Assembly: GCF_900156825.1 (NCBI RefSeq)
Contig: NZ_FTOV01000002.1
Location: forward strand, 248,001-312,000
DNA length: 64,000 nucleotides
Direction of reading: 5' to 3'
Source of the DNA: Chryseobacterium gambrini
GTDB taxonomy: Bacteria; Bacteroidota; Bacteroidia; Flavobacteriales; Weeksellaceae
A program made the translations under genes and the position numbers. Each line of letters starts with the position of its first letter. Within the stretch, counting starts at the first letter, position 1. Positions 55,689 to 63,487 of the stretch are shown piece by piece. Under the pieces are notes generated by a model. That model did no database searches and was not told the origin of the DNA. It worked only from the letters and a program-made list of their open reading frames with translations.

Positions 55689-55907
55689 ATGACGAGAGAA
55701 CAGCTAAAGACAGAATTGGGTAAAAGAATTATTAGGCTTCGCGAACAGAAAGGGTGGAGCCAGTCGGATTTTGCCCGTGCCTGTAATAAAGACCGACAGG
55801 CAATTGAAAAATTGGAAAACGGAAAAGTAAATCCTACACTTTATACTTTACTGGAATTGGCTATTGCTTTGGAAGTTTCTTTGTCTGAACTGGTGGATTT
55901 AAAATGA
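55689..55907 (+). CDS. XRE family regulator 1
   Basis: A 72-residue single-domain HTH protein: LGKRIIRLREQKGWSQSDFA, RACNKDRQAIEKLENGKVNP, and TLLELAIALEVSLSELVDL. Divergent from symE copy 1 across 97 bp of shared operators, so it probably controls symE and itself. A near-identical but damaged copy lies at the right edge of the window (63792-64000), showing recent duplication. Confidence 0.85.
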   Translation: MTREQLKTELGKRIIRLREQKGWSQSDFARACNKDRQAIEKLENGKVNPTLYTLLELAIALEVSLSELVDLK

Positions 55908-55922
55908 TATATTATTTCACAC

Positions 55923-56044
55923 AATGTCGCGGATTTGTAATCCGTGATTTTAATTTTCATATTCTGAAAGTATAGGTTACAAATTTTTTGCTAAAGATGT
56001 TCTTGGTAGGTAAGTAAATGTCACGGATTGCAAATCCGCGACAT
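55923..56044. repeat. Inverted pair of REP-like palindromes
   Basis: Left palindrome at 55923-55950 (TGTCGCGGATTTGTAATCC core), right one at 56018-56044 in the opposite sense (near-perfect arms ATGTCACGGATT / AATCCGCGACAT). The pair with its A+T-rich core forms one 122-bp MITE-like unit. It ends six bases from the duplicated leader copy A. Confidence 0.65.
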
Positions 56045-56050
56045 CTGGTT

Positions 56051-56184
56051 AAATTTGTTTTTGGTTATTTGTTTTTAAATTTTTCTGGCTGTACAGGAGG
56101 AAGTTATAAAAATACCTGAACTTCCTGCCTATACAAACCAAGGGTATATGATAAATTGTGTTTTTTATCTCTAAATAGGCAATT
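56051..56184 (-). repeat. Duplicated symE-type leader, copy A (orphan)
   Basis: A 134-bp segment about 98% identical to 63196-63330, which is the leader of symE copy 2. It contains a hairpin (AGGAAGTT/AACTTCCT). Here no symE follows: the segment runs straight into a REP-like palindrome. A -7 element TATATTTG (56253-56260, minus strand) still lies upstream. It looks like the remains of a third symE locus. Confidence 0.65.
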
Positions 56185-56338
56185 GATTGTTTATTAAATT
56201 TTGACAATTCTATATCAGAATCTTTTTTAGTATTCTGAATAATATTCTTTTTCAAATATACGAAATTTACCGTTTGTTATAAGTTCTTGTAACAAAATTT
56301 ATAAAAAAAATTACGCCCTTTGTGTAAACTGCTTACAA

Positions 56339-56572
56339 ATGGACGTTTTACAAGATGAAATACTAAAAAAATTTGGAGAACACGTTAAAGATTTAAGACT
56401 TAAATCTGGACTTACGCAAGATGATGTTGTTCTTAACAGCTCCAAAATTACTAAAGCTACAATAAGTGATATAGAAAATGGAAAAAGAAATTTTGCATTT
56501 ACTACATTAATTGATCTTGCTAAAGGTCTAAATGTATCGCCTAAAGATTTATTGAATATTAATTTTGATTAA
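56339..56572 (+). CDS. XRE family regulator 2
   Basis: A 77-residue HTH protein (FGEHVKDLRLKSGLTQDDVV, KATISDIENGKRNFAFTTLI, DLAKGLNVSPKDLLNI). TGTAA-N5-TTACA (56323-56337) ends one base before its ATG and could be its own operator. It is divergent from the orphan leader copy A and 42 bp before XRE 3. Confidence 0.82.
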   Translation: MDVLQDEILKKFGEHVKDLRLKSGLTQDDVVLNSSKITKATISDIENGKRNFAFTTLIDLAKGLNVSPKDLLNINFD

Positions 56573-56614
56573 AAAAAGTTAGAAACTTTCTGAATAACTA
56601 CGTCAACATTTACA

Positions 56615-56839
56615 ATGGATAGAATTGAATTTCGGATAGCTTTTGGGAAAAGAATTGAAAAATTTAGAAAAGAATTGGGATTAAGCTATCGGGAATTAGC
56701 TCAAAAATGTGATGTCGACCATAGTAATATCAGCAAAATTGAAAAAGGAGAAGTTGATGTTAGAATTTCTACCATACAGGAATTAGCGAAAGGTTTAGAA
56801 GTACATCCGAAAGAATTGTTTGATTTTGAAGTGGGGTAG
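56615..56839 (+). CDS. XRE family regulator 3
   Basis: A 74-residue HTH protein (FGKRIEKFRKELGLSYRELA, QKCDVDHSNISKIEKGEVDV, AKGLEVHPKELFDFE). The end KGLEVHPKELFD is shared with XRE 4 (TGLRIHPKELFD). Followed 19 bp later by the first attC-like palindrome, so it marks the border of the cassette-like part. Confidence 0.82.
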   Translation: MDRIEFRIAFGKRIEKFRKELGLSYRELAQKCDVDHSNISKIEKGEVDVRISTIQELAKGLEVHPKELFDFEVG

Positions 56840-56858
56840 AGGTTTTTAGCTAATGGAA

Positions 56859-56984
56859 TAACGTTTTGCAGCTTGGCGAAGTGACGGATTAAGAAGTACA
56901 AATTTTCAATTCAGTACAAATGTTTGTTAGAATTCCAAATGTTCAATTTAGCACTCAGCCCGCCATTTTGCCAAACTGCTGTTA
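56859..56984 (-). repeat. attC-like imperfect palindrome, site 1
   Basis: Left arm 56859-56887 (TAACG...GCAGCTTGGCGAAGTGACGG) pairs with right arm 56960-56984 (ends GCTGTTA) with bulges: 16 of 20 in the inner part match. On the minus strand it begins GGCTAAC and ends CGTTA and follows directly on the stop of the membrane-protein gene, as an attC follows its cassette ORF. The outer boxes differ from the class 1 integron consensus. Confidence 0.5.
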
Positions 56985-56991
56985 GCCACAG

Positions 56992-58011
56992 TTATTTTTT
57001 ATACAATTTTTCCAATAATTGCACTAGAATTTGATTGTTATTTGTGTCATTCTTAGCTTTTTCCAGTTCAACAGTAGATTCGTCTTTACTTAACTTAAAA
57101 TTTCGTTCTGTCTTTATCAATTCTTCTAGCATTATTTGGATTACTTTATCATCTCCAATATTCAATGCTGCTTTTAACGAAATGATTTTAAAGTCAATAT
57201 TCGTTTTTTCATTATTGAAATATTTTATGTCTGACAAAGTTGCTTTATATAGTTTTAAAAAGAAAAAAGCGAAAATTTCAACAAATACTACGATTGAAAG
57301 TCTTGGTATGTAGTGTGAAAGTAATTTGGTTGTGTTATTAAATTCTATTTCATTATTAAAGACTTCATACCCTAAAGCAAAAATTGCACAAATAGTTGTC
57401 AATGTACCAATAACTAAATTTAGGTTTGCACTTTTTCGGAGTCTTGTTAATTCGCCATTTATTCTATAGCCTAAATTTTCAAACTCATTTAAAATATCTT
57501 TTCTCTTAGCTTCTGAAATTGCCTTGTCGCTGTAAAATGAGTCAATTTTTGATTTGATAAAATCTTCTGTTATCGTACTATCAATAGCATTATTTATTGT
57601 TTTAGAGATATTTTCATAGTCAGTAGTTTCACCACTTTTTTTCCTAAGCTTTATTAGTTCAAATCTTAAATCTTGAATTTCAGAGCGTAAGTTCTGATTT
57701 GAAATATCAGATTCAGAGAATTTACTGAACGATCCATTTTGAAGATAGCGAAACAATATAAAACCTACACCAAAAGCTAAAGTAATCGCCCCAGTTATGA
57801 TAAATATAAATGAAAATTGTTTGTCAAAATAATTGTAAGCTAAGTCTTTAGTAAGTATAAAAACCAATCCAATCACGGAAAACATAATTCCATAAAGTGT
57901 AAATCTTCTGTTTTTAAGATACTCGTATTCGGCTCTTCTTCTCAAGAATTCATTCCTTTCGGATTCATTCATTCTCTGTTCTTCAATATAGTCAAAGTAT
58001 TTTTCGTTCAT
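56992..58011 (-). CDS. Membrane protein with coiled coil, cassette-like
   Basis: A 339-residue protein with two pairs of membrane helices: FTLYGIMFSVIGLVFILT and FIFIITGAITLAFGVGFILF (about 38-90), LNLVIGTLTTICAIFALGY and LSIVVFVEIFAFFFLKLY (about 195-255). Between and behind them lie long charged helices. No family recognised. Upstream of its ATG, 20 bp away, is GTTAGCC of site 2; three bases behind its stop GGCTAAC-type site 1 follows. So the gene with its flanks has the layout of one integron cassette. Confidence 0.7.
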   Translation of the reverse strand: MNEKYFDYIEEQRMNESERNEFLRRRAEYEYLKNRRFTLYGIMFSVIGLVFILTKDLAYNYFDKQFSFIFIITGAITLAFGVGFILFRYLQNGSFSKFSESDISNQNLRSEIQDLRFELIKLRKKSGETTDYENISKTINNAIDSTITEDFIKSKIDSFYSDKAISEAKRKDILNEFENLGYRINGELTRLRKSANLNLVIGTLTTICAIFALGYEVFNNEIEFNNTTKLLSHYIPRLSIVVFVEIFAFFFLKLYKATLSDIKYFNNEKTNIDFKIISLKAALNIGDDKVIQIMLEELIKTERNFKLSKDESTVELEKAKNDTNNNQILVQLLEKLYKK

Positions 58012-58027
58012 AGTTTTTTATAATTGT

Positions 58028-58160
58028 GGCTAACGGTTTGGGTATTGGAGATGGTGGGGGAATTTGAAAAACGTCAGCCCAACATTTGCACAAATACCCA
58101 ATAGAATTACAACTGTTCAGTTTACAATTGTCAGCTCTACTATTGCCAATACGATGTTAG
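58028..58160 (-). repeat. attC-like imperfect palindrome, site 2
   Basis: Left arm begins GGCTAACGGTTTGGGTATTGG (58028), right arm ends CCAATACGATGTTAG (58160); GTATTGG/CCAATAC pair exactly and TAAC/GTTA form the outer boxes. A doubled GTTAG stands at the right end. Same build and similar length as site 1, but with a different inner sequence, as is usual between attC sites of different cassettes. Confidence 0.5.
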
Positions 58161-58168
58161 TGTTAGTT

Positions 58169-59032
58169 TTATCGAATTGTTGTTCTACTTGGGATACAAT
58201 GAAAAAAACCACAAAAATCACCATATGGTCCACGGTCAGCAGTCCTTGGGTCGCTTATTAATCTACCTGAATTGTCTGTGTTTTTAGCAGGAGTTTGTCC
58301 GGGTTTGTGTGACCACAAAGTATTTGAGTCTAGTCGATACCAATGATAGTCTTGGAATGTGGGAATGTTTGCACTTACTAAAGCAATAAAATGTCCTTCT
58401 GCTGGAGTACTTGCAGCTGAAGCAACTGAGATTTGTCCATCTCTTATAGCCGCAGCACTAACAGTATTACAAAGTATATCCGTTATCATTGAACCACTTC
58501 CTCTACCTGGTTGTGCAAAAGTGTTTGTTATCTTGTCATTTGCGTAGTTGTAACAATTATTGTATCGTTGTACAGATGGAATGTTCCACTTGCCGGGGTT
58601 ATAAGGAGGAACCACCAAAATTTCCATTGTTCCCTTAAAAGATTTATTTATTGAAGCCGCTCCGCCTTTCACGTTTTTTGATAACTCACTTTCGATGTAG
58701 GATTGTTCAAGTTTAGTTAACGAATTTGAACCTGTCTCAAGTAAAAAACTTTCTAGTTTACTGTCTTTGTCGATATAGTTTGCTTCAGTTTGCTCGGCAA
58801 AGTCGATTATACCATCAAAACAGAAAGTCTTCAATGGTACAGTTGATTCGTTAAGTGATTCTACAATGAATCCTTTATAGCCTAAAATACCAACAGATAA
58901 TGCCGACATTTCAAACGTTAGTTCCTTTTCTTCTTTAAGAAGCTCTTTCAATTCTTTTGTTTGCTCGTCTGTCAATTCCCACGTTGGATTCGGTTTTCCT
59001 GAATACATTAGAGCTGTTACAATTGTTGCCAT
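58169..59032 (-). CDS. Putative cysteine-peptidase-like protein
   Basis: A 287-residue protein. The C-terminal half carries NNCYNYANDKITNTFAQPGR, then HFIALV and YHWYRLDSNTLWSHKPGQTP, and DPRTADRGPYGDFCGFFHC. I recall this Cys...His...WSHKPG pattern from unnamed proteins in many genomes. A Cys/His pair in this order is compatible with a papain-like or NlpC-like enzyme, but no assignment is proven. The N-terminal half (TWELTDEQTKELKELLKEEK) is unrelated. No signal peptide. Its stop lies three bases from site 2. Confidence 0.6.
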   Translation of the reverse strand: MATIVTALMYSGKPNPTWELTDEQTKELKELLKEEKELTFEMSALSVGILGYKGFIVESLNESTVPLKTFCFDGIIDFAEQTEANYIDKDSKLESFLLETGSNSLTKLEQSYIESELSKNVKGGAASINKSFKGTMEILVVPPYNPGKWNIPSVQRYNNCYNYANDKITNTFAQPGRGSGSMITDILCNTVSAAAIRDGQISVASAASTPAEGHFIALVSANIPTFQDYHWYRLDSNTLWSHKPGQTPAKNTDNSGRLISDPRTADRGPYGDFCGFFHCIPSRTTIR

Positions 59033-59289
59033 ATTTTTTTATTTATATGATTTATGCCTACTCTAAAAAGTTTTCGGCTTCCCTATTTTTTGTTTTGTCT
59101 GAAAATTATTACTAATTTTCTAATTTACGCATTACATCAAATTTAAATTTATAACATGCGTCCATTCATTTTATAATCAACTCAATAATATTGATTAAAT
59201 CGCTGATTTAAAGCTTTTAAAGTTTGTTTTTTTGAGGTTTTATTTTTTTTGTATGGGTGAAGTTTTATATATTTGATGAAAACTTAACC

Positions 59290-60132
59290 ATGGAAATTAT
59301 TTCACTTGTAGATTCTTACAAAGAGAAATTAATTATTCAAAGATACAGTTCATCGTCTGTGAAAAACTATTCAAGTGCTCTTCAGAATTTTTTGAGTATG
59401 GCTTCTCAAAAGTATACAGATCCGCTTGATATTTCTTTAGAAGATGTTGAAAAATTTATCTTTTGGAAAATTAATAAACACCATATTTCTGCATCGCATC
59501 AAAGCATTATTCTTTCGAGTATTGCTAAATTTTACAAATTATTATTTAGTAAGGATATCAATCTTAAACATCTGTATCCTAAAAGAAGAGAAGCAAAGCT
59601 GCCTAAATTTCTTACCCGCAACGAAGTAAAAAAGATTCTTGAATGTACCGAAAATATAAAGCATAAAGCTCTCCTTACTACAATTTATTCGTGCGGTCTA
59701 AGATTAAGTGAAGTTCTGGAACTGAAAATATCGGATATAAAATCTCAGGAATCTGTTCTTTTAATCAGGCAGGGAAAAGGGAAGAATGACAGAATTGTAA
59801 ACCTCTCTCCGAAGTTGCTGGAATTATTGAAAGTGTATTTTAAAATGTATCAGCCAAAAACGTATTTGTTTGAAGGTCAAAATACAGAACAATACTCAAA
59901 AAGAAGTGTGCAGCAGGTATTTAAAAACTCATTGAAAAAGGCAAACATCAGTTCTCCCGCAACCGTTCATACACTGCGCCATTCTTACGCAACACATCTT
60001 TTAGAAAACGGTACAGATATAAGAATAATTAAAGAACTTTTAGGGCATAATGATATTAAAACCACAGAAATTTACACCCATATTACAGATATTTCTAAAA
60101 GTAAAGTCAAAAGTCCTTTAGATTACTTGTAA
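59290..60132 (+). CDS. Tyrosine recombinase (XerC/D-like integrase)
   Basis: About 280 residues from the ATG at 59290; a -7 element TATATTTG at 59268-59275 rules out the GTG 11 codons earlier. The SAM-like N-terminal domain (KNYSSALQNFL) is followed by the catalytic domain with Arg138 (SCGLRLSEV), Lys165 (QGKGKNDR), His227-x-x-Arg230 (HTLRHSYATHLL), His253 (ELLGHND) and the nucleophile Tyr262 (TEIYTH). It lacks the extra IntI domain. It may rearrange the SymE/XRE and cassette-like parts around it; the target sites are not known. Confidence 0.9.
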   Translation: MEIISLVDSYKEKLIIQRYSSSSVKNYSSALQNFLSMASQKYTDPLDISLEDVEKFIFWKINKHHISASHQSIILSSIAKFYKLLFSKDINLKHLYPKRREAKLPKFLTRNEVKKILECTENIKHKALLTTIYSCGLRLSEVLELKISDIKSQESVLLIRQGKGKNDRIVNLSPKLLELLKVYFKMYQPKTYLFEGQNTEQYSKRSVQQVFKNSLKKANISSPATVHTLRHSYATHLLENGTDIRIIKELLGHNDIKTTEIYTHITDISKSKVKSPLDYL

Positions 60133-60203
60133 AAAACGCTTCACAAAAGAAGAATAATTCTCACTGATTAAAATAATAGCTGAGTTCTGTGTTTCGCGAT
60201 TAT

Positions 60204-60273
60204 TTACAATTCATGAACGGTAATGATCAGTTTCTTTTTCTTCTGCTGAATATTGACTGTTTTTCCTTTTCCG
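60204..60273 (-). pseudogene. Truncated symE (copy 3), C-terminal end only
   Basis: The minus strand encodes GKGKTVNIQQKKKKLIITVH and a stop, the last third of a SymE protein as in copies 1 and 2. The 5' part is missing; in its place a REP-like palindrome begins at 60273. So the gene was cut exactly at a REP-like element. Confidence 0.75.
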
Positions 60274-60301
60274 ATGTCACAGATTTGCAAATCCGCGTTA
60301 T
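60273..60301. repeat. REP-like palindrome at the symE3 breakpoint
   Basis: GATGTCACAGATTTGCAAAT with the inverse ATCCGCG behind it: the same family as 55923, 56018 and 62594. Confidence 0.65.
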
Positions 60302-60311
60302 GGGGTTCTTG

Positions 60312-61121
60312 TTAGCTGTGGTCTTTTTCTATTTCTGAAGGATTTATTCCAAATTCTGCTTTGAAACTTCTTGAAAAATGTGAAAAATTTACGAAGCCAA
60401 CATCGTCATAAATTTCATTGGGCTTTTTGCCTTGTTTTGATATTAAAAAATGGGCTAAATCTAATCGTTTTTTAATAAGCCATTTGTTAGGGGTCTGGTT
60501 GAAAATTTCCTGGAAATCTCTTTTAAATGTTGAAATACTTCTACCGGTGAGTTTTGCAAATTGCGCCAACGGAATATTGTGCATATAATTTTTGTTCATA
60601 TACGCTTCCAACTCAATTTTAAAATCGTCTTCAAAATTGAAAAGTAAATTTTGAATTGTGGTATACCGAAGCAAAAGTTCAATAATCTCAAAGGTTTTAA
60701 TAGTCGCTAAATTATTGGTGAGTGCCTCTTGATTTTCAAAATAAGGAAGCATAGAATCGAAAAACCCTTTTAAAAATGGGTCGGGTTGAAATATAAAATT
60801 AGGTTTTCCTAAATAATTTCCTTTTGGTAAAATATGGTGTTCTTTTGAATAATTATACAACGTTTCTTTGGGTAAAAAAATGCTGATACTCATAAAGGGT
60901 TTATTGTCTTGAGGGATTTTTTGGGTTTTTACTAATTGATTTTTTGATACAAAACCAATATCGCCTTTGTTATACTGATAGATTTCTATTCCGTCGTTAA
61001 TTATCATTTTTCCATTTAAAATACAAACCAAAGCGTGGTCTTGAACAAAAGGTTCAAAATTTTTTTTCTCTTGCGATGTGCAAGAAAACAAAATATTAAT
61101 TCGGGTTCTATCTTCAATCAT
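60312..61121 (-). CDS. AraC family transcriptional regulator
   Basis: A 269-residue regulator of the ExsA-like type: N-terminal cupin-like part (NGKMIINDGIEIYQYNKGDI) and two C-terminal HTH motifs (IPLAQFAKLTGRSISTFKRD and PNEIYDDVGFVNFSHFSRSF). It is the last gene of a minus-strand trio with a membrane protein and an SDR, which it probably controls. Confidence 0.88.
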   Translation of the reverse strand: MIEDRTRINILFSCTSQEKKNFEPFVQDHALVCILNGKMIINDGIEIYQYNKGDIGFVSKNQLVKTQKIPQDNKPFMSISIFLPKETLYNYSKEHHILPKGNYLGKPNFIFQPDPFLKGFFDSMLPYFENQEALTNNLATIKTFEIIELLLRYTTIQNLLFNFEDDFKIELEAYMNKNYMHNIPLAQFAKLTGRSISTFKRDFQEIFNQTPNKWLIKKRLDLAHFLISKQGKKPNEIYDDVGFVNFSHFSRSFKAEFGINPSEIEKDHS

Positions 61122-61131
61122 TATTTCAGAA

Positions 61132-61620
61132 TTATGATTTTAATTGTTCATAATAAATTGTCGCTCTTTCTTTTGAAAAATAATCGATTACGGCAAAAGC
61201 CATCCCAAATAAGATTAACGAAATAGCGATTGCTTTTAAATTTACATTTTGTGTAAAGTAAAGCAAGGCAATGGCTATGAGAAAACAAGCCAAACTAATA
61301 GCGATAGACATTGGGTATAAATATTGAAAATCATCTACCCGTTTAATTTCGGCATTTATAAATTCTTTTGGGTTTTGCTCATATTTTTTCGCAACTTCTT
61401 GCTTTTGTTTTCCGTTGGAACGAATCATATTTGCACCTGTTATAGAAAAAAATATACCTATAACCAACATTGGAATCAGCAATGCTTTTGCAGTTGGCGT
61501 ATTCCCTAAAAAGTAAAATAATGAAGCTGTTAAGATTAAAAATATTCCAAATGCGAGGATAAATTTTCTCTCAAATATTTCTCCGTTATACCAATTTATC
61601 GTGTTTTGCATTATATCCAT
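61132..61620 (-). CDS. Four-helix membrane protein
   Basis: A 162-residue protein with four helices (FILAFGIFLILTASLFYFLG, ALLIPMLVIGIFFSITGANM, LYPMSIAISLACFLIAIALL, LKAIAISLILFGMAFAVIDY). Between helices 2 and 3 lies a charged loop with PKEFINAEIKRVDDFQ. Family not named; it is ten bases from the AraC gene, so the two are linked. Confidence 0.75.
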   Translation of the reverse strand: MDIMQNTINWYNGEIFERKFILAFGIFLILTASLFYFLGNTPTAKALLIPMLVIGIFFSITGANMIRSNGKQKQEVAKKYEQNPKEFINAEIKRVDDFQYLYPMSIAISLACFLIAIALLYFTQNVNLKAIAISLILFGMAFAVIDYFSKERATIYYEQLKS

Positions 61621-61644
61621 TTTTATTATTTTTTAAATAGAAAC

Positions 61645-61666
61645 GGCTGTCTCTTTTCAGACAGCC
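61645..61666 (-). terminator. Hairpin between SDR and membrane-protein genes
   Basis: A perfect 8-bp stem (GGCTGTCT, 61645-61652, with 61659-61666). Only a weak T run follows on the minus strand, so it may be a partial terminator that lowers expression of the two genes behind. Confidence 0.6.
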
Positions 61667-61690
61667 AATTTAGGACTTTATTTATTTTGA

Positions 61691-62437
61691 TTATTTTGCA
61701 TTATAACCACCGTCAATACTCAATACAGTTCCTGTCATAAAAGGATTTTCGTCTGATGCCAAAAAGAAAATTCCTTTTGCAATATCTTCCGGTTCCCCTA
61801 AACGTTTCATCGGGTGCAATGCTTCAATTCCCGAAACATCATAAGTTCCCGAAGCAATTGCATTTTTCAAAATATCGGTTTTAATTGCTCCCGGTGCAAC
61901 TGCATTTATACGAATATTTTTGGTAGCATAATCCAATGCTCCTCCTTTGGTTAAACCCACAACGGCGTGTTTAGAAGCGTTATATTGAGCTGTGCTTACT
62001 AATCCGTTCAAACCTGCTATGGAAGCAAGGTTTACGATAGTTCCGCCACCTGTTTTCAACATTGCATTAATGGCGTGTTTCATTCCGTAATAAACACCCA
62101 TTACATTAGTTTCCAGCATTTGTTTCAGTTCGTCCGATTCTGTATCAGCCAATAAAGCATTTCCTAAAGAAACTCCTGAATTATTCACGATAGAATCTAA
62201 TTTTCCAAATTTTTCTACCGTTTTATCGATTACGTTTTTAACTTGTTCTTCCTGCGTTACGTCCAAAGGAAAGAAAGTTACCTCTGCACCTTCTTTTTTA
62301 AATTCTTCCAAAACTTCCGTTTCTTTGTTCGCATTTCTACTTGTAATAACAACATTGTATCCATTTTTTGCAAAATGTAAAGCCGTTGCTTTGCCAATAC
62401 CTGTTGTTCCACCTGTGATAATTACTGTCTTTGCCAT
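61691..62437 (-). CDS. Classical SDR family oxidoreductase
   Basis: A 248-residue NAD(P)-dependent enzyme with all SDR marks: TGGTTGIGKATA cofactor loop, NNSGVS, the catalytic Ser in NLASIAGLNG, Tyr-x-x-x-Lys in YNASKHAVVG, and the C-terminal GTVLSIDGGYNA. It oxidises an alcohol or reduces a ketone; substrate unknown. First gene of the trio with the membrane protein and AraC regulator. Base composition is slightly richer in G+C than the neighbouring island. Confidence 0.92.
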   Translation of the reverse strand: MAKTVIITGGTTGIGKATALHFAKNGYNVVITSRNANKETEVLEEFKKEGAEVTFFPLDVTQEEQVKNVIDKTVEKFGKLDSIVNNSGVSLGNALLADTESDELKQMLETNVMGVYYGMKHAINAMLKTGGGTIVNLASIAGLNGLVSTAQYNASKHAVVGLTKGGALDYATKNIRINAVAPGAIKTDILKNAIASGTYDVSGIEALHPMKRLGEPEDIAKGIFFLASDENPFMTGTVLSIDGGYNAK

Positions 62438-62593
62438 TTTATTCTATTTTAAAATTATTTAACAAAATTAAAACAGCTTCAATGATATTGTTTTTCCGTA
62501 AAGTTCAAATTGTTTTTCTGTGAGGTTTGATTTGGAACAGTGTTTCGGTAAAATTACAACTAACGTCTAAATTTACGTATTGCGTCAAATACC

Positions 62594-62646
62594 GATGTCG
62601 CGGATTTGCAATCCGTGACTTTAATTTGCTTGCAAATCTGCGCTAT
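62594..62646. repeat. REP-like palindrome, extended copy
   Basis: GATGTCGCGGATTTGCAATC and the inverse half, followed by a second half GCTTGCAAATCTGCGCTATC. It lies directly in front of the 83-bp tandem repeats. Just left of it (62570-62590) is a 21-mer matching 18 of 21 bases at 59122-59142. Confidence 0.6.
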
Positions 62647-62664
62647 CGTGTTCTCCGTTAGTTC

Positions 62665-62996
62665 CAAACATGGTTGTTTTACACTTCCGGAGTACTCCGG
62701 AGGTCTTGCGCAGTTTGTGGGAAATCAAATGCAGTTGCAGGAGATTACAAACAAGGTTGTTTTATACTTCCGGAGTACTACGGAAGTCTTGCGCAATCTG
62801 CGGGAAACCAAATACAGTTGCAGGAGATTCCAAACAAGGTTGTTTTAAACTTCCGGAGTACTCCGGAGATCTTGCGCAACTTGCGGGAAACCAAATGCAG
62901 TTGCAGGAGATTCCAAACAAGGTTGTTTTACATTTCCTGCAAACGCCGGAAGTCTCGCGCAGTCTGCGGGAAACGAAATGCATTTTCAGATTTTGC
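62665..62996. repeat. Four tandem copies of an 83-bp repeat
   Basis: Units start at 62665, 62748, 62831 and 62914 (CAAACAAGGTTGTTTTA...). Units 2 and 3 are nearly identical, unit 4 is diverged at its end. Each of the first three has a palindrome CCGGAGTACTCCGG or a one-base variant. 83 is not a multiple of three, so overlapping frames through it are not coding. The array ends at the symE copy 2 stop codon. Confidence 0.9.
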
Positions 62997-63172
62997 TAGT
63001 TCGTAACAGTAATGGTGAGCTTCTTTTTCTTTTGCTGGATGTGTATAGTTTTTCCTTTTCCGAAACCCAGTTCATCAAGCCATTTTCCTCTGAGCCTTAT
63101 TTCCGGAACGATGATGAGTTGATTGCTGCTTTTCTGAAATCTTGAATGGATTTTAAGTTTTCTTGAATTCAT
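62996..63172 (-). CDS. symE: SymE-like toxin, copy 2
   Basis: A 58-residue SymE protein (VPEIRLRGKWLDELGFGKGK, then TIHIQQKKKKLTITV). The start is the ATG at 63172 or the one three bases earlier; the long frame upstream belongs to the leader. Leader copy B (63196-63330) and a -7 element TACATTTG at 63401-63408 give a ~220-nt leader. The stop codon touches the 83-bp tandem repeats, which would be transcribed as the 3' end. About 80% identical to copy 1. Confidence 0.78.
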   Translation of the reverse strand: MNSRKLKIHSRFQKSSNQLIIVPEIRLRGKWLDELGFGKGKTIHIQQKKKKLTITVTN

Positions 63173-63195
63173 CATGGTGTTTTTTGTTATCTGAT

Positions 63196-63330
63196 AAATT
63201 TGGTTTTGGTTATTTGTTTTTACATTTTTCTGGCTGTACAGGAGGAAGTTATAAAAATACCTGAACTTCCTGCCTATACAAACCAAGGGTATATGATAAA
63301 TTGTGTTTTTTTATCTCTAAATAGGCAATT
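63196..63330 (-). repeat. Duplicated leader, copy B (in front of symE copy 2)
   Basis: A 135-bp segment differing from copy A (56051-56184) in only about three positions. It carries a hairpin (AGGAAGTT/AACTTCCT). It lies between promoter and start codon of symE copy 2. The frame through it can be read, but the conserved hairpin speaks for an RNA role. Confidence 0.7.
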
Positions 63331-63419
63331 TATTACGACATTTAATGATTTTATATTTCATCAACCGTAATAAACTTATTCTAATCAATTAATTGTTCGG
63401 CAAATGTAGTAAAAATATT

Positions 63420-63447
63420 TTATCATTACCGAATTCGGTAATGATAA
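63420..63447. promoter_or_regulatory. 28-bp perfect palindrome, likely XRE 4 operator
   Basis: Half-sites TTATCATTACC stand around a central GAATTC. It lies over the -33 region of the symE copy 2 promoter and 41 bp before the ATG of XRE 4, the position expected of a shared operator. Confidence 0.6.
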
Positions 63448-63487
63448 TTTATGCTAATAATTTCAATTTGCACAAAAGAGTGCAATT

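Noticed and set aside
56049-56255. A 68-codon minus-strand frame through leader copy A
   Set aside because: It shares its residues with the frame upstream of symE copy 2 only because the leader is duplicated; the hairpin and missing downstream gene favour an RNA element.
59290-60132. Classical integron integrase IntI
   Set aside because: All catalytic residues of a tyrosine recombinase are present, but the extra domain that marks IntI between the Lys and HxxR motifs is missing.
62665-62996. CRISPR array
   Set aside because: The 83-bp units are contiguous with no unique spacers, and no cas genes are near.
62606-63006. Overlapping frames of 80-110 codons on both strands through the 83-bp repeats
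   Set aside because: The unit length is not a multiple of three, so the same DNA is read in all frames; the repeated peptides are by-products of the array.
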